The notes under the pieces: model-generated
Databases searched by the model: none
What the model was told of the DNA's origin: nothing
The model's input: the letters and a program-made list of their open reading frames with translations, nothing else
Shown here: positions 37,778 through 50,699 of the stretch, one piece after another
How positions within the stretch are numbered: position 1 is the stretch's first letter
Layout of the letters: each line of letters begins with the position of its first letter
Origin: Diospyros lotus
Lineage: Eukaryota; Streptophyta; Magnoliopsida; Ericales; Ebenaceae
Length of the DNA: 64,000 nt
Assembly: GCF_014633365.1 (NCBI RefSeq)
Contig: NC_068351.1
Location: 826,001 to 890,000 of the forward strand
Direction: 5' to 3'
Position numbers and translations under genes: made by a program

Positions 37778-40700
37778 CTACAAGGCTGCATTGTGTATGT
37801 ATTTTCTCTCATACAAGCCAGTAACTTGGTCAGCCACCGCCCACATGATGGCCTGCCCTGGCGGAATCCTCATGAGCCGAGGCAGCAGCCCCTTCCACAA
37901 AGCACGAAGCCCTTCCTCTCTGTATATTGTCACAATGCAGTGGACCATGCCTTTGTACCTCAGTTCGCCTCCCGATTTGCTCTGGGCCATCAACCTTGTT
38001 TTTACCACATCAAAAGGGCCGGTGCACACGGGACCTGCTGTTCCAGCAAGAAACCCCGACATCATAGACTGCCATGGTTGGAGGACTTTTCCATCGCCTT
38101 CTTGTTTCTTCCATAAGACCCTGTCGAAAGCATTCTTAGCTGTGAACATCGCAGCTTGGTTTGTTCCATTGCGCATGACGGTAGGGGCAGCCCCAGCCCA
38201 TAGTCCAAGGAAGCCTTCTTCGCGGATGATCATACGAGCGCAGTGTACAGGCCCCTTGTACTTCAATAGCTCAGGACTCAATCCTCTCTGTTGCTGCAGT
38301 CTTATTTTTACCACCTGCAGCAAGCAAAGATAACCAATTTCAGTTATATAAATTCACAATAGTTGTACATGATATGAAAGCCTCCAAAGAATTCTTAACC
38401 TATGCAAAAGCTACGGTATGTGACTAACTTGATACACCAAGCAATAAGCTGAAGGAAAATTTTTTACCGGCACACCCCCCCCCCCCCCCCCCAACACACG
38501 CGCACAAAATAACGATAACAACAACAGTACTCTCCTTAATAAATGTGAGCAAGGTTCTAATACCTATAGTTTGGAAACAAAACCCTAAGCCATTCGTGAA
38601 GCAGCTAAAAATTAGCTACAAGCAAATGGATCCTAAACAAAAGTTTTAGCACCCGAAATTTGGTTATTTAACAGTCAGGATACAAGAATACAGCAAATAA
38701 CACAAGTCATACAAAATGAAATGGCAGAAGTGAAAAGAGCTACATGCAAATGGATCACTTAATACACTCACAAAACACAATGTAAATTTGAACTTAGAAG
38801 CCAGTAACCATATGAGAATTCTGAATTGACACCTACAAACTCCTATTATTGTGAAACATTTTCATAACTCCCATACGGATTTTTTTTTCCCTATAATACT
38901 GAAAGTGATATTTTACTAATTGTATCACAACACAAGTGTGTTTTAACCTATAAAGAAAAGAAAACAGGCTTGTTTTCTCATGTTTACATAGGAAAATAAA
39001 ATTTAATTGTTGTTATGTCTCTAACATGTAGGATCCTGATCTTTTTGAAAATGGCAGCATCTCATGTCATGTTACATCCATGTCACGTGTCCATACTTTT
39101 TTCCCTTAGGATAACATGCGTCTTTTTTCAAACTAATTGAAATATTTCCAACTTAAATAGGCTTGAAGTTGGACAGTTTAGACTGTACCAAAGCAAGAAA
39201 ACTTTGAAGCCAAAACTACTAGCAAAAGATTTTGCGAGCTAAAAGTTAACAGGAGAAAAAGATCTTATAAACATCAATACATCATGTAACAGAAGATGCC
39301 ACCAAGTTTACTTGCAAAGCCTCCATGGATCCATTCAATAGACCAAGAATCTGTTACAACTTACTGCATATGAATTCCAAGGGATAAATGACACGGACAA
39401 TAACCTAGTAGAGTCCTGATGCTACCCTTAATTATCCCTGCTATTATCTGGTGCATGCATTTGCCAGGGGATTAATTGCATGCTCTAAGTGACCGGTGTA
39501 CCTTGTTGATAAATTGCAAGGAAACTATGTCCACAAACTAAATTTGCTAGAGCTTCACATGAAATTATGACTGCAAATTTTCACCTGAAACTTCTGAAAC
39601 GAATATCCTACCATCTTTTCTTGTGTTCCAGTATACAAAGTGAAAATAGGGCACATAAAAGCAGCCTACTTCGCCCTTACAAGTTCTGGGATCTTTTTTT
39701 TCTAAGAAAGCCAACGTTTGAGGAGTGCAGAACTGCAACACTGGGCATAAATATTCAAAACAGACAATATAAATTTTCCTCCATAAATGAAAGCACGAAA
39801 TATTTCTGCTAGGCCTGTACCAGAGGACTGGGATTTCAGTAAGATCTGAATCGGATCAGTGCAACTTTTTGCCCAAAGAACCAGTGTTGACATCATGCAA
39901 CAGAGGTAGAGTTAAGACATGTGCTTCTAACAAAAGACCAGTAAGTCCTTTATGTTCATGCAAGCTCTTAGCTATTGATAGGCGAGACCTGTGGGAGGTA
40001 TTTACAGACCCAGGTACAGTCACATTGCTCTTTCCCCCAAAAGATTCTTATTTAAAAGAGAGAAGAATGCTTGTTCTCAAATGAAGAGATAGTGGGACAT
40101 TTCATAGTAGAAAGGTCTTTAAATGAAAGCTAAGCAAGTCATGATTGTGGTGGCTTAATGGATGTGGGCTTTCAAGAAGGTGCCCAACATATAGAGAAGA
40201 AGCAGTACCTAATTGTAGACCCAGAAAACACATACCAATATAAACTGCTTTTATCTCTCTCCCAATTTTTTTCTTCTTTTGCTTGTTAGTTTTAGAGAGT
40301 GCACCTTGGCAACAATGATAAGGTTGCTCATCAAATTATTTAGTTTAAGAGAGTGCACCTTGTAATTAGTCAAACAGTCATTTCTTATTAGTAAAAAGAG
40401 TCATATTTCTAACGGCCCACAACTGATTTAAATATTATTTAGTTTAATTGAGGATCATTTCTTGCTACAAAAAAAGAACATAATTCTAACCGTCGAAACA
40501 ACACACAACTAACATTAGCTCCCAGGAACCCATCAAATGAAAAGCAATAAATCAACTCTAATTTACAAATGAGGAAGTGTAACACCCGTCAAGATGACCA
40601 TATCTAGTTGATTATATCAGGAAATTCAGGAAAAAGAAACAATTGGTACTGAATCAAGTGGGTATTCTCCAATCTGTATAATTAAAAGAAATAGGTATGC

Positions 40701-41176
40701 TGTTACTTAAAATTGAAGCAAGCATATCTTAATTTTTTAAGCTAATTCCGATAAAAGATCACATGGCCAACCTCAAAAGGTGTGACGATAACGAGAGCTT
40801 CAAGCACGCCGGCGCCGAAGCCGGCGAGAAGCCTGCCTTGGTGGCTGAGATTGCCCGTCCGCGAGTCTTTGAAGGCGGACTGAAGCATCGCATTGGACCC
40901 CATCCGAAGCGCATACTTGAGAGTCAAGTGGGTGGCGAAGGGGGTCAAGCCCTTCCACAGGGCTCGCACGCCCTCTGTGCGATAAACAGTGGCGCCGCAG
41001 TGGATAATTCCCTTGTAAGAGCCTGTCCGATCGAGCTGCAAGCGGGTCTTGATAACGTCGATGGGCTGTAGACAGCATGCCTCCATGACGCCCCCGATCG
41101 AGCCAGAGATAGCCCTCATGTATGGAGGGATTGATTTTTTCTCGTTCGTTTTCCCATTCTGCTTGGCAATGGCCAT
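37778..41176 (-). CDS. SFC1: mitochondrial succinate/fumarate carrier
   Basis: Inner-membrane carrier of the SLC25 family; the homologous Arabidopsis and yeast proteins exchange succinate for fumarate, linking glyoxylate-cycle succinate to mitochondria. Exons: 40772-41176 and 37778-38314; CDS 942 nt, 313 aa. Three carrier repeats with signatures CCLQPIDVIKTRLQLD, (T)PFEVVKIRLQQQRG and GPFDVVKTRLMAQ, each followed by an EG..(G/A)LW..  block; six membrane helices are expected. The intron falls between PFE and VVK of the second signature. The start MAIAKQNGKTNEKKSIPPYM was preferred over an upstream in-frame Met (MSGLSFFFF) because it matches family N-termini. No cleavable presequence is needed. 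The intron is 2.46 kb. The Arabidopsis counterpart from memory is At5g01340. Confidence 0.94.
38475..38492. repeat. poly(C) homopolymer
   Basis: An 18-base C run in the carrier intron, followed by a CACACGCGCAC stretch. One of several long C or G runs in the window. Confidence 0.9.
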
Positions 41177-41299
41177 TGATTGAGCTGCTAGGGCTTCGAC
41201 GAAGAAGAAGAAGGAGAGACCGGACACGGCGTCGTTGGGGATCTGGAGGCTTTGCTTTTCCCCTTCTTCTTCTTCTTCTTCTTCAGCTGAATTCGGAGC

Positions 41300-44200
41300 T
41301 TTAAGAGGGCATTTTAATTTGGAAGCGCAGGCGGCTGGGCCTCAGAAATGGCAGCTCCAAGCTGGAAATCAGATTCCCTGTACGGCCGACGCGAAATTAC
41401 TGAACATGACTATTGCATACTTTAGGCAGGCACCCAAAATGTTTAATTTTGATATTTTATATAATATTTAATATTAACAGTTAAATATTTGTTAATCAAT
41501 AAATATCTGATCCTTAATATTAAATGTCTACGTATAAGTATAACCATGTGCCATTATCTACCTTCATAATATTGGAGTTTCTTCCATTTTATTTATTTTA
41601 TCTTCCTAATTTCTTCAATTCTTTTCTATCAATTAGAACTCAATTAATTATCTCCCTTTATCAAACACATGTTTAATATTTTTTAAATTATAAATTATTG
41701 TCATTGTTATAGTTTGTCTTTTGATAAAAACTAAATATTTTCTCAAAAAAAAATGTACTCGCAGAAGAAGTCTTTTCGAACAATAAAACTTTCGAAAAGT
41801 ACTTTACACAACATAAACTACTTTGTCTTACCTTATCTCATATAAGAGAACTCGCCTCACAATAACACTCATTCTCCCGAATAACTATTGATCATCTAGA
41901 AAATTTCTCATCAGACTTATTATGTACTTAATCCTAAGATAATATCGTGCAACAACAATGCATGCATGTCATGTGTTCCTGTCATTGACTTTAGAGGGGT
42001 ATAAATACTCTCGACCTTTCAATTTTTAAAACTTTTTCTTTAACCTTTCAACTTTAAAAAACTTGTCAATATACTTATTCTCCCATAAAAACGTGCTTCT
42101 CTTCTTCCAAATAATTTAAAACTACACATTTTACATGCATTGTCACAACATCATGCAAATATTTGATATTGGAGTTCTAACAATATCATACAAATATCTG
42201 AGTTAAATATGGAAATTCTAAGGGATAAGAGATTCTTGCATGCCCTCCGACGAGCGGCTACTTAGCAGAAACTTCACCTGAATAGTAAACTTCTCCCACT
42301 GCATTCCTCAAGCTATTTCTTAAAGCTTGACACTCTCCCAAACAAAAGCGTCAGTTTTTTCGGACAACAATAAACTCCACCCACCCAATCTTACTCTCTG
42401 TTTGGTTCTACTTTTAATTTGAGCTATTCTGATACAAACTACGTATTGTATTTTTTGACAACAACATAAATATTATTATATAATTATTGTGCAATGAATC
42501 CGTAAGATGGGACCTTAAAATCCACGGGCCTCGTGTTTCGTTACGTGAGAAAAGTGACGCTGTGGTGGCTTGCTTTGGTTTTTCAATTTTGCCATGCCTT
42601 CTATATTTGACCCTAAATCTAATACAGCGACTTTGTTAGGTGCCCGGAGCTGTTTAAAAGAAACGTGGGAAAATCGACTTCTTCCCACAATTCTGGTTAT
42701 TATTTCTATATAGTTGTAAGAAAATATAATTCATAAATTTAAAATTTTCACAATTATACAAAGAATTTAAATAATTATAAAAGAATTCATCATTAAATTT
42801 GTACAATAATATAGAATACAAACTTCTTTTAAAATTTCCTAACTTTTTGTAATTTTATTTTTTAAACCACACCATCTCTATAATTGTTCGATACACCTAT
42901 TTAGAATGTCAGACACATGTATTCTAAAATTTTTGTAATAAAATCATGTCGAATGTGCCCGAAACTGTGTTGGTCGCTATATCCATATTCAACACAATAT
43001 GGACATGAACATAGCCCATTTTATAGCTTATTTGTCCTACTTAATTTTAAAAGATAAGTCAACAGATTTGACTTCCGAATTTGAGTCCTAGACAATTTGA
43101 AACTGATTGGAAAGATTTGCTTCTATCCTAATTTATCTTCTAAAAATTCCCCATCAACATGCAATCGTTGAGTTTAAAAATTTTAGAGATAGCATAGAGT
43201 ATATTATTTTACAGCTTATATAAGAAACAAGACACTGAGTATGAAAATAGACCTATTTAATTCATCTTATTATCTAAATATTATTTGTTGATATTTCTTA
43301 TTATCCTGAACGTCGAAAACTAAAATTATGACTCGCATATTTGTTGTTATTCCTTATTAGTACTACTACCATCAAGACAAATTTTAGCGTTTGATCCCAA
43401 ACCATCCTCGATTAGCTTTATAACACGAGATTGGATCTAGGACTAGAACCCATATTCTAAGATCAAATTGTCATTTTAATTAAAATTAAATAAGAATTAT
43501 ATCTAACTAAATTATGCTGGTCTGCTATAATATAGACTGTTATTATGTACTTCTTTCGTGGTACATGGGCTATTATATATGCCTTGGGTTGAAGTTACCC
43601 AATCCAAACTCTAAAGCAAAAAGATAATGGTTGCCACGTTAGCCATTCCCTAGACACACCAAGGGATTCAGTGTTTCGATCTTCACTCAAACTCTACCTT
43701 TCAATCACCCAATTCTCTACTTTTACGGTTTTTTTTTTTTTTTTTATGATTATTCATTTTTTTATTAGTTTAATTATATTTTTAAATCAATTATACATTT
43801 TAATTAGAGCGAAAAGCGAAAAAACAATTTGACCAATGGAATGTGGAGCGATTGCAATTTGACTCACCCAGAAAGACAGGTGCCAAGAGAACCAAAAAAA
43901 CCAGTAAGATTACTACAATTTAAGAATTATATTCTTATTTCATAAGCTAGTGCAATAAAATTTTACTTCTTTCATCAAAGAAATCATATAAAAATTATGT
44001 TTGTAGAAACATTCTCGTTATTTATGTTTCTTTAATCCTCTGTTAACGTGTGACGGCCAAGTGCAAGTGTAAGAGATGAAGAGAAGACAAGTGTGACTGC
44101 TCCGGCTGACTAAGCATCTCTCTGTCAAAAGACAATGCATCCTTTGCTGCACCACTGCCAAGTGTCCAACCCACCTTCTAGATGCATCTCCACACCGATT

Positions 44201-44390
44201 CCAATATATATAATCGTTGCTTACATTACTGCTTCACGTAGCACAGATACTTGGGGTTCGCCAGAAGGGTTGTACGGTGGTTCTTCCAGGATCATAGGAA
44301 TCAAGAGCTGGCTATACCGTTGCGTTTTGCTATTCCCTTCAGAGCCTCAGAGGCGTCACCACGGGAGAAACTAGAGTCCGCCAAGTAGTA
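41300..44390. other. spacer between the carrier and Em genes
   Basis: The genes are divergent (carrier minus, Em plus), about 3.2 kb apart. No gene recognised. Contains AT-rich stretches, a T run near 43730-43746 and, from about 44040, the Em promoter. Confidence 0.45.
44045..44212 (+). promoter_or_regulatory. Em promoter: ABRE-like, TGCATCC and TATA elements
   Basis: ACGTGTGAC (44046-44054) has an ABRE core; TGCATCC (about 44135) and TGCATC (44183) are RY-like seed elements; CCAATATATATAA (44201-44213) is a TATA candidate about 180 bases before the start codon. This mix suits the ABA- and seed-specific expression known for Em genes. Function is inferred. Confidence 0.45.
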
Positions 44391-44955
44391 ATGGCTTCTG
44401 GACAGGACCGAGCTGAACTTGACGCCAAGGCCAGACAGGGTGAGACCGTCGTCCCTGGCGGCAAAGGCGGCAAGAGCCTCCAAGCGCAGGAGCATCTTGC
44501 TGAAGGTACTCGTTTCTCCCTCTTTGTAATCTCTATCTAATGTTTAATATCCGAAGGGTAGTGACTCGGGTTCTCACCTTTTGTTTGACTTGGCAAAATG
44601 GATAAAAGGGAGGAGCCGAGGAGGGCAGGCCAGGAAGGAGCAGCTGGGAACTGAAGGTTATCAGGAGCTGGGCCACCGCGGCGGGGAGGCGAGAAAAGAG
44701 CAGCTGGGCACAGAGGGATACCAGGAGCTGGGCCACCGCGGCGGGGAGGCGAGGAAAGAGCAGCTAGGAACCGAAGGCTATCAGGAGATGGGCCACCGTG
44801 GAGGCGAGGCCAGAAAAGAGCAGATAGGAACTGAAGGCTACAAGGAGATGGGCAAGAAGGGCGGCCTGAGCACCAAAGACAAGTCCGGCGGTGAGCGGGC
44901 GGCGGAGGGGGTAATCGAGATTGATGAGACCAAGTTCCGAACAGGGAGCTCGTAG
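44391..44955 (+). CDS. EM1: group 1 LEA protein (Em-like) with four 20-residue repeats
   Basis: Highly hydrophilic late-embryogenesis protein thought to protect cytoplasm during seed drying. Exons 44391-44505 and 44609-44955; 153 aa. N-terminus [20 protein letters not shown] and the Em signature [20 protein letters not shown] are followed by four tandem 20-mers of the type [20 protein letters not shown], the last degenerate ([14 protein letters not shown]), then the usual [18 protein letters not shown] and a short IDETKF tail. The intron (103 bp) lies in the EG of HLAEG, the conserved Em position. Four repeats matches the longer Em type (as in Arabidopsis EM1) rather than the single-repeat EM6. 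It is tail-to-tail with CHLG, 471 bp apart, as recalled for At3g51810/At3g51820. Confidence 0.95.
44611..44850 (+). repeat. four 60-bp coding repeats of the Em gene
   Basis: Direct repeats with a period of 60 bases inside exon 2; units 2 and 3 share nearly identical runs such as GGCCACCGCGGCGGGGAGGC. The last unit is the most diverged. Unit number varies among group 1 LEA genes by unequal exchange. Confidence 0.85.
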
Positions 44956-45426
44956 ATGTTGGATAGTTTTGCTGTGTTTTGCAGTTTGTAGAAATGTTAG
45001 TACTTCATAGCCTTAGAAGATGATGATGTTTGCCTTTGGGCTTTGGCCCGTTCTCTAGGGCGCCTCTCTGTTTAGTGGAAAGAATAGCTTTTGCTGTATT
45101 GGGTTACGCAGCTTTTCAGTTCTTACCAAAGCATCGATCACACAGATTAATACACAATGGTACAATAATAATCGTCTTCTAGCTACTGTAGTCTGGGAGA
45201 ACGAAAATAGGCAAAGGCCAAAGAAGAAAAGTGAACCGAAGAAAACCAAGCGACCTGCCTAGACTTAACTTTTGATAAGCCCATGAAATGAAAATGGAAG
45301 GAAAGAGAAAGGAAGGAATCTTCATCCCACTGGTAGGCCATTGTGCCCTACTGATTACTTCTGCGCTTTTCCAGTTCCACATTTTGGTTGTATGCTACTA
45401 GGCTACATGCTAAACCCATTCCAACA
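44956..45426. other. shared 3' region of Em and CHLG
   Basis: A 471-bp convergent gap. It should hold both 3' untranslated regions; no clear terminator or ORF is visible. Overlapping transcripts are possible. Confidence 0.5.
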
Positions 45427-48400
45427 TCAATGGCTGGTTGCTAGAGCAGTCACCAAAAGGCCCAGTATAAGGAATGGTTGGGCACTAGCCTGAGATTAGA
45501 ACCATCGAAACAGTTCAAATCCCCATCAAAAAACCCCTGTTAAGAGTTGATTTCGTATAATGTTTCAATACTTGAAGCAGGACCATTCAAGAATAAGACG
45601 TACCTGATATTTGACATCATATTTGACTGGGTCCTTGAGGAAGTACTTGAACTGCAAAGCACATAACGTTATTAAAACCAAGATGCAAGGAAATTGCACG
45701 AGTTTTTCAACTTTAAAGAGCTCGGTTATTTTCAGCATAACTTTGACAAAACGTGAAACTTGCAAGCCAGCCTTTAGTTCATCAAAAATGTCATTTGATT
45801 TACCTGGAAAAAGACTTGTGGAAGTATTAAACCAGTGAGAGCCAAGGCATAATATGGTTTACCAGCCCCGAGAAGATAACCTGCAATAAGAGATGATAAC
45901 CAAAATATTGGATGGTGAGAATCATGGACAGAAAAAAGCGTGATATTGCAGGCAAAAACTTAAACACCAGCTCCCACAAGACCTTTTGTATCCTCAAGTT
46001 TTCTCTTTTTCTTTTTTTAGGGGTGAGAATGAGGGTGAAGTGGTTGCTGATTGAGCACGACGGAGGCATCAACCCTCGATCAAAAGAATAACAAACCTAT
46101 TTAATACCCACCTCATCTATGCCAAAATGATCAGAAAAGCCTTAAAAACGAAAGTTCCTCCTATTTCCACATAACAAGTGACAGGAGATGCAGCTTTAGT
46201 AACATGGGCCATTTTGGTCCACCTGGTTAGGTCTTTCTTTCTATTGTCTTGGTTAATCATAGTATTCAAGGAACAACTCATTGAATTGATGGTAAAAATG
46301 GATTCCGGAGAGCTAAAATTGTGGGGTAAAATTCATGTAGTGAACTCCACATCGTGATAAAATTTTAATATGTTGTTACTGCTTTTTTATTTCAACATTG
46401 CCGTGGGCAGATTCGTCAGATAGACTAGGATGCATTTGAAACGGCAAGTTAAGGACGACATCAGTAGCATGTTGGATACTGGGCAGTAGATTTTAGTCAA
46501 GTTCACCTATTTATCCTTCGTTCGATTTTCATCATCTTGCCTGCTATAAGTAAGAGCAAACCTCTTAGACCGTAGTGGAAGTTGACCTCAAATTACGTTC
46601 AGATCCATCCATCCTGATACAATCTAAATGCCAACTAGCAAGCCAACTTCTACAAAATTACTATACTATAGAATTTCTCCTGAGATAATATAATATGATA
46701 TTAGGGTCTTTAATCCATAGATTTGCATCTGCAAAGTTTGCATTTTATACAATACCGGCCAGTTGGTAGTAAAGAAAAAAGTTTTAGCAACAACATTAAC
46801 GGTAAGTAACAAGAACAGTTACTTAATGGAGATGACATTTCTTAGCGCGCGTGCGCACACACAGAGATGAATTTTGACATACCGGCCACAGATATCTGAG
46901 TAACGTCAATGGCACCAACGCAAATCCACTTAGCAGCCTCAGGACCAAAAGCCACAGGAAGTGACTGCTCAAACAACACCTCCATCCACAAGTTACGAAA
47001 AATCTCCACGGACATGCTAATTTACTTGCAAACATGAAAAAGAAAGAAAAAAGGAACTGGGAGAATAGAACAAACCTGAAGTCCTAGTGCTCTGTCTCCT
47101 TCAACACTCTTAAAGTCATTTACAATGGCAATGCCCAACTGAAACATCAGGCAGCAACGTTGGTAAGTATCAACTGGTATATATCGTGTTAAAATCACAC
47201 CCAAAACTTCGTTGGAATGCATACCCCGGCTATGCTGTACAAGAGTGTGAGGACAATTATATCAGGAGTTAGGGTTCCAAATAAAGCCTGACCTGCCCAC
47301 CTGTAGTTGAACAATTGAAACATGACATGCAATGTAATAGAGCTAAGAAACATAATAATAACCCAACCAAAGAAAACCTAATTTGAGCCTGCTTTCTTTT
47401 CTTTTCATGCCCCAAAATAGATATATCATGCACATGTGACAACCCAATAGGGAGGGTATTGAACCCATCCCTTATAATTTCCTTTTAGTCTAGAGCTCTG
47501 AGCAGGTTGATGTACAAAACCAAATTCTAGTTCTTAAAAATATTGAAAAGCAAATGTAAGTAAGTTGGTACAGTGCATCAAAAGTGAAGTCGTTTCTAAG
47601 CATATCATTTCTTTTATCCTTTTCAACCAGAACATGGGACTTAGAATCTGGTTATAATATATTTCACTAAAGACAGTGAAGAAAAGATATCACACCATGG
47701 CAAACTAATATAGCTTGCTCCTAGAGCAAAATTTCCAATCCATCCGTTCTGTTTCAGCTGCAATATCAAGAGGCTCATGATCAGTGTTTAATCTAATTCC
47801 CTTCATCATCATTGAAGACATTAGGATGTAATGAAAGGAATATTGAATTACCTTTAAAGGTGGAGCCGAGTAAATATAAGACAACAAAGATCCTCCCACA
47901 GCTAGGTAGAATATTATAGGGAAGTTATGCCCTGCCTACAAAGCACAAGAATTCAGGATCTGACATTTAACCTAATACTCTTTTGGAGGAGAATGGACCA
48001 ACAATTTAAAAGACTCACCCACACATCTAATAAACCAGCCAACCCAAGGCCCGCTAAAAGCAGTACCCAGATTTGAGTTATCACCTGACAGAAAATATTA
48101 GAAGATATATTAACAAATGGAAAAAGAAAAAAGGACATTCAAGTGACAAGAATTTTGATGATCATATGCATTTAACAGAATCGGATCAGTTAACAGCAAC
48201 AAATACCTCATTCTCAGATATTGCCCCTGATGGAATAGGACGATAAGGTTCATTAATGGCATCAATCTCTCTATCATACCAATCATTCAGTGTCTAGAAA
48301 GGTCAAAACACACAAATTTTAGATATTCAAAATTTGAAAGAAGTCAGTCTAGCAGGAACAGGCACCAATTTTTAACGCTCATGAGGTATGTATGAACCTG

Positions 48401-50648
48401 TGTATAGCCAGTGAGACATGGGCCAGACATCATCATACAAACAATTGATTTGGCAACATCTTCCAAAGTCCAGTTGAAGTTTCCTGCAATGTTCAGCAAA
48501 CTAATCAGAAGTCAATAAACAGACATGAGAAATTTTCATTGAATCAATTTCTTAAGAAAACCTAGACGAGAAAGTTTGCTGCAATGCAAGGTAAGGTTAT
48601 GCATGCAATGCGAACTAATCGAAGGGGTGAATGCAAATCGTGTATACCCCCCCCCCCCCCCCCCCCCCATCTGAGAGCACTTAGGATATTGTACATGACA
48701 AGATGTCCCAGCAGAAGAGATGCTTTCACATCAATGCTTTTGCAAAGAACTTAAAATAATTGTTCAGAAATTCTTAACCCAAGACAAGACAGCTGATTAA
48801 ATATGATATAAAGAGATCAGGCCTAGGGGAAATGCTACAGGAGATTAACCATGAAAATTATAAGGGGAAACCAGCTGGAGAAAGCCTCAAAAAAATGCTC
48901 CAGCACTGAAGAGCTGTCAAATGTATGATTCTATGCCAAAGTTTTCTCAGTATATATATGAAGAGGGGTACCAGAAGCAGCTGCTCCACAAACCACTCCC
49001 CAAACCAATGGAGGCCAAGTAACAGGCTTTGTTAGTTGAACACGAATCTTCCATATATCCTGCAGAAGGAAAAGTAAAATGAACCTTTACCAAAATAATA
49101 TTTGTAGCAAATACCACCCATCACTTCCTGATTCTTTTTGCTGTTGGGAAGAGAGATAACAAAAGATGAACCTAACCACTTGAGGCTCTTCAAAATGACA
49201 CCAAGGGACTGAAGGCCAAGTATTTTCACCAGTTTTTCTATAAACTAGTTGAATACCTGATATACAATGCAATGTAGGAAACAAGGAAACATGTACCAGC
49301 CCTAGCATGCGTGTCTATGTTTGTTACTTATGTTGACTATCCCTGATACAAATTTAGCATCCATATAAACTTACATTATTTTATTTTAGTCAGATTGAAC
49401 ACACTACCAAAACATGTTACTTGTCTGGACTCTGGAACACACAAGATGTTGGTCGACAGTCTTGGAACAAGCATCCATTAAAATAGATGCCAAAAATTAT
49501 AATCAAAATGGAAGCATCATTTGTACATTCTGTATGCTCCTTCAGAATCTTAGACACATAAAAATCCAAACCTCTAGAACTTCCAATCCATTAGTAAACA
49601 GAAAAAACTTCTAGAGGTAAGACATTGGAGAATTTGATCTCACTTCTAAAACAACATGTAAATATAATAAACAAAAATTAACTTGTTGGGTACAAAAGAA
49701 ATGTTTTCCTCTACTTGAACAGTCATCCATTCATAAATATATCTTTTCCCATGTGCCCTCCTTGTCAATGTCTGAGCTGTGACATGGTGTGCTTCCTATG
49801 GCCCGGTTAAATTTTTAAAATTTTAAGTAACTTACGTTAATCTTCTATAAAATTCAAATGACATATAAATTCATGCCCACTAACATATTTACGTAATTCT
49901 CTTGTTTTTTACTTTCTCTCAGATGAACTATTTGAGCGTGTAAAAAGTTTTGCTCTTTTCCTATGTTCTTTTGGAAAGTTAAATACTTAGTATATAAATA
50001 AGTGAATATGTCGGGCCCTCCAATATACCAGAAAGAAAATACAGCTGTATCAAACTCATGGGATTATATGACCGCTTTGGGAGATTTAGGGTCAAATGAA
50101 TGATTAAGCTCTTTCTCAGCTACTTATAAACGTCTGAAGAAAAGATTTTAATTACTAAAAATTTCGAGAATTAAACAGGCATTCACAACTGACCGTCTCT
50201 TGCTTGGCTCCTTTGATACCCAGAATCTGATTAAAGCTCGAACCAGCTGCCGCAGGTGCCTTATTTGGTGCCTGAGCTTTAACTGGCACTCAAAATCAAC
50301 CACCAAAATATCATCAAACGACCACCTAATCCTCTTCTATCCCGATTCAAAGCTTGTAAATATTCTAAAAGAACACCGCAAATTGATTCTACCTTCGTTT
50401 GTGTCGGTTTCTGTTGCTCTGACTGTGAGCCTGCGGCCTAAGAAGAAACTCACATATTGCAGATATCAATAGTAGATAATTTACACACAAATTGATTGCA
50501 GTGTCAGGTGAAAGAGAAACTGATTAATTTCACTAATTTGAATGAGCTTACGAGCGAGCGAGACAGAAATTGGCGGGGGAGTTCGAAGCCGATTGGTCTT
50601 AGCATTCGATAATCGTATGGATGAGACTGTATTCAGCAGCGACGCCAT
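45427..50648 (-). CDS. CHLG: chlorophyll synthase, chloroplast
   Basis: UbiA-type prenyltransferase that adds phytyl or geranylgeranyl diphosphate to chlorophyllide in the thylakoid membrane, the last step of chlorophyll synthesis. Fifteen exons: 50552-50648, 50393-50437, 50194-50282, 48972-49059, 48398-48483, 48207-48293, 48019-48084, 47852-47935, 47696-47757, 47225-47300, 47076-47138, 46883-46964, 45804-45880, 45604-45651, 45427-45489; CDS 1,113 nt, 370 aa. N-terminal transit peptide MASLLNTVSSIRLSNAKTNR, rich in Ser, Thr and Arg. Prenyl-diphosphate/Mg motif NDWYDREIDAINEPYRPIPS and second Asp-rich site NDFKSVEGDRALGLQS are intact; about eight to nine hydrophobic segments follow. It ends LLVTALATSH. 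Introns are 0.1-1.1 kb; the one at 48484-48971 holds a 22-base poly(C) run. Confidence 0.96.
48647..48668. repeat. poly(C) homopolymer
   Basis: A 22-base C run inside a CHLG intron. Others in the window: 8584-8603 (C), 17624-17635 (C), 28716-28734 (G), 38475-38492 (C). Confidence 0.9.
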
Positions 50649-50699
50649 TTGATAGAGAGAGCAAAGCTTTGGACTTTGGAGTCTTGGCAGCGTTTGCGA

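Noticed and set aside
41177..41227. Upstream in-frame Met of the carrier (MSGLSFFFF...)
   Set aside because: The extra 17 residues derive from a CTT/GAA repeat and do not match family N-termini; the Met at 41176 does.
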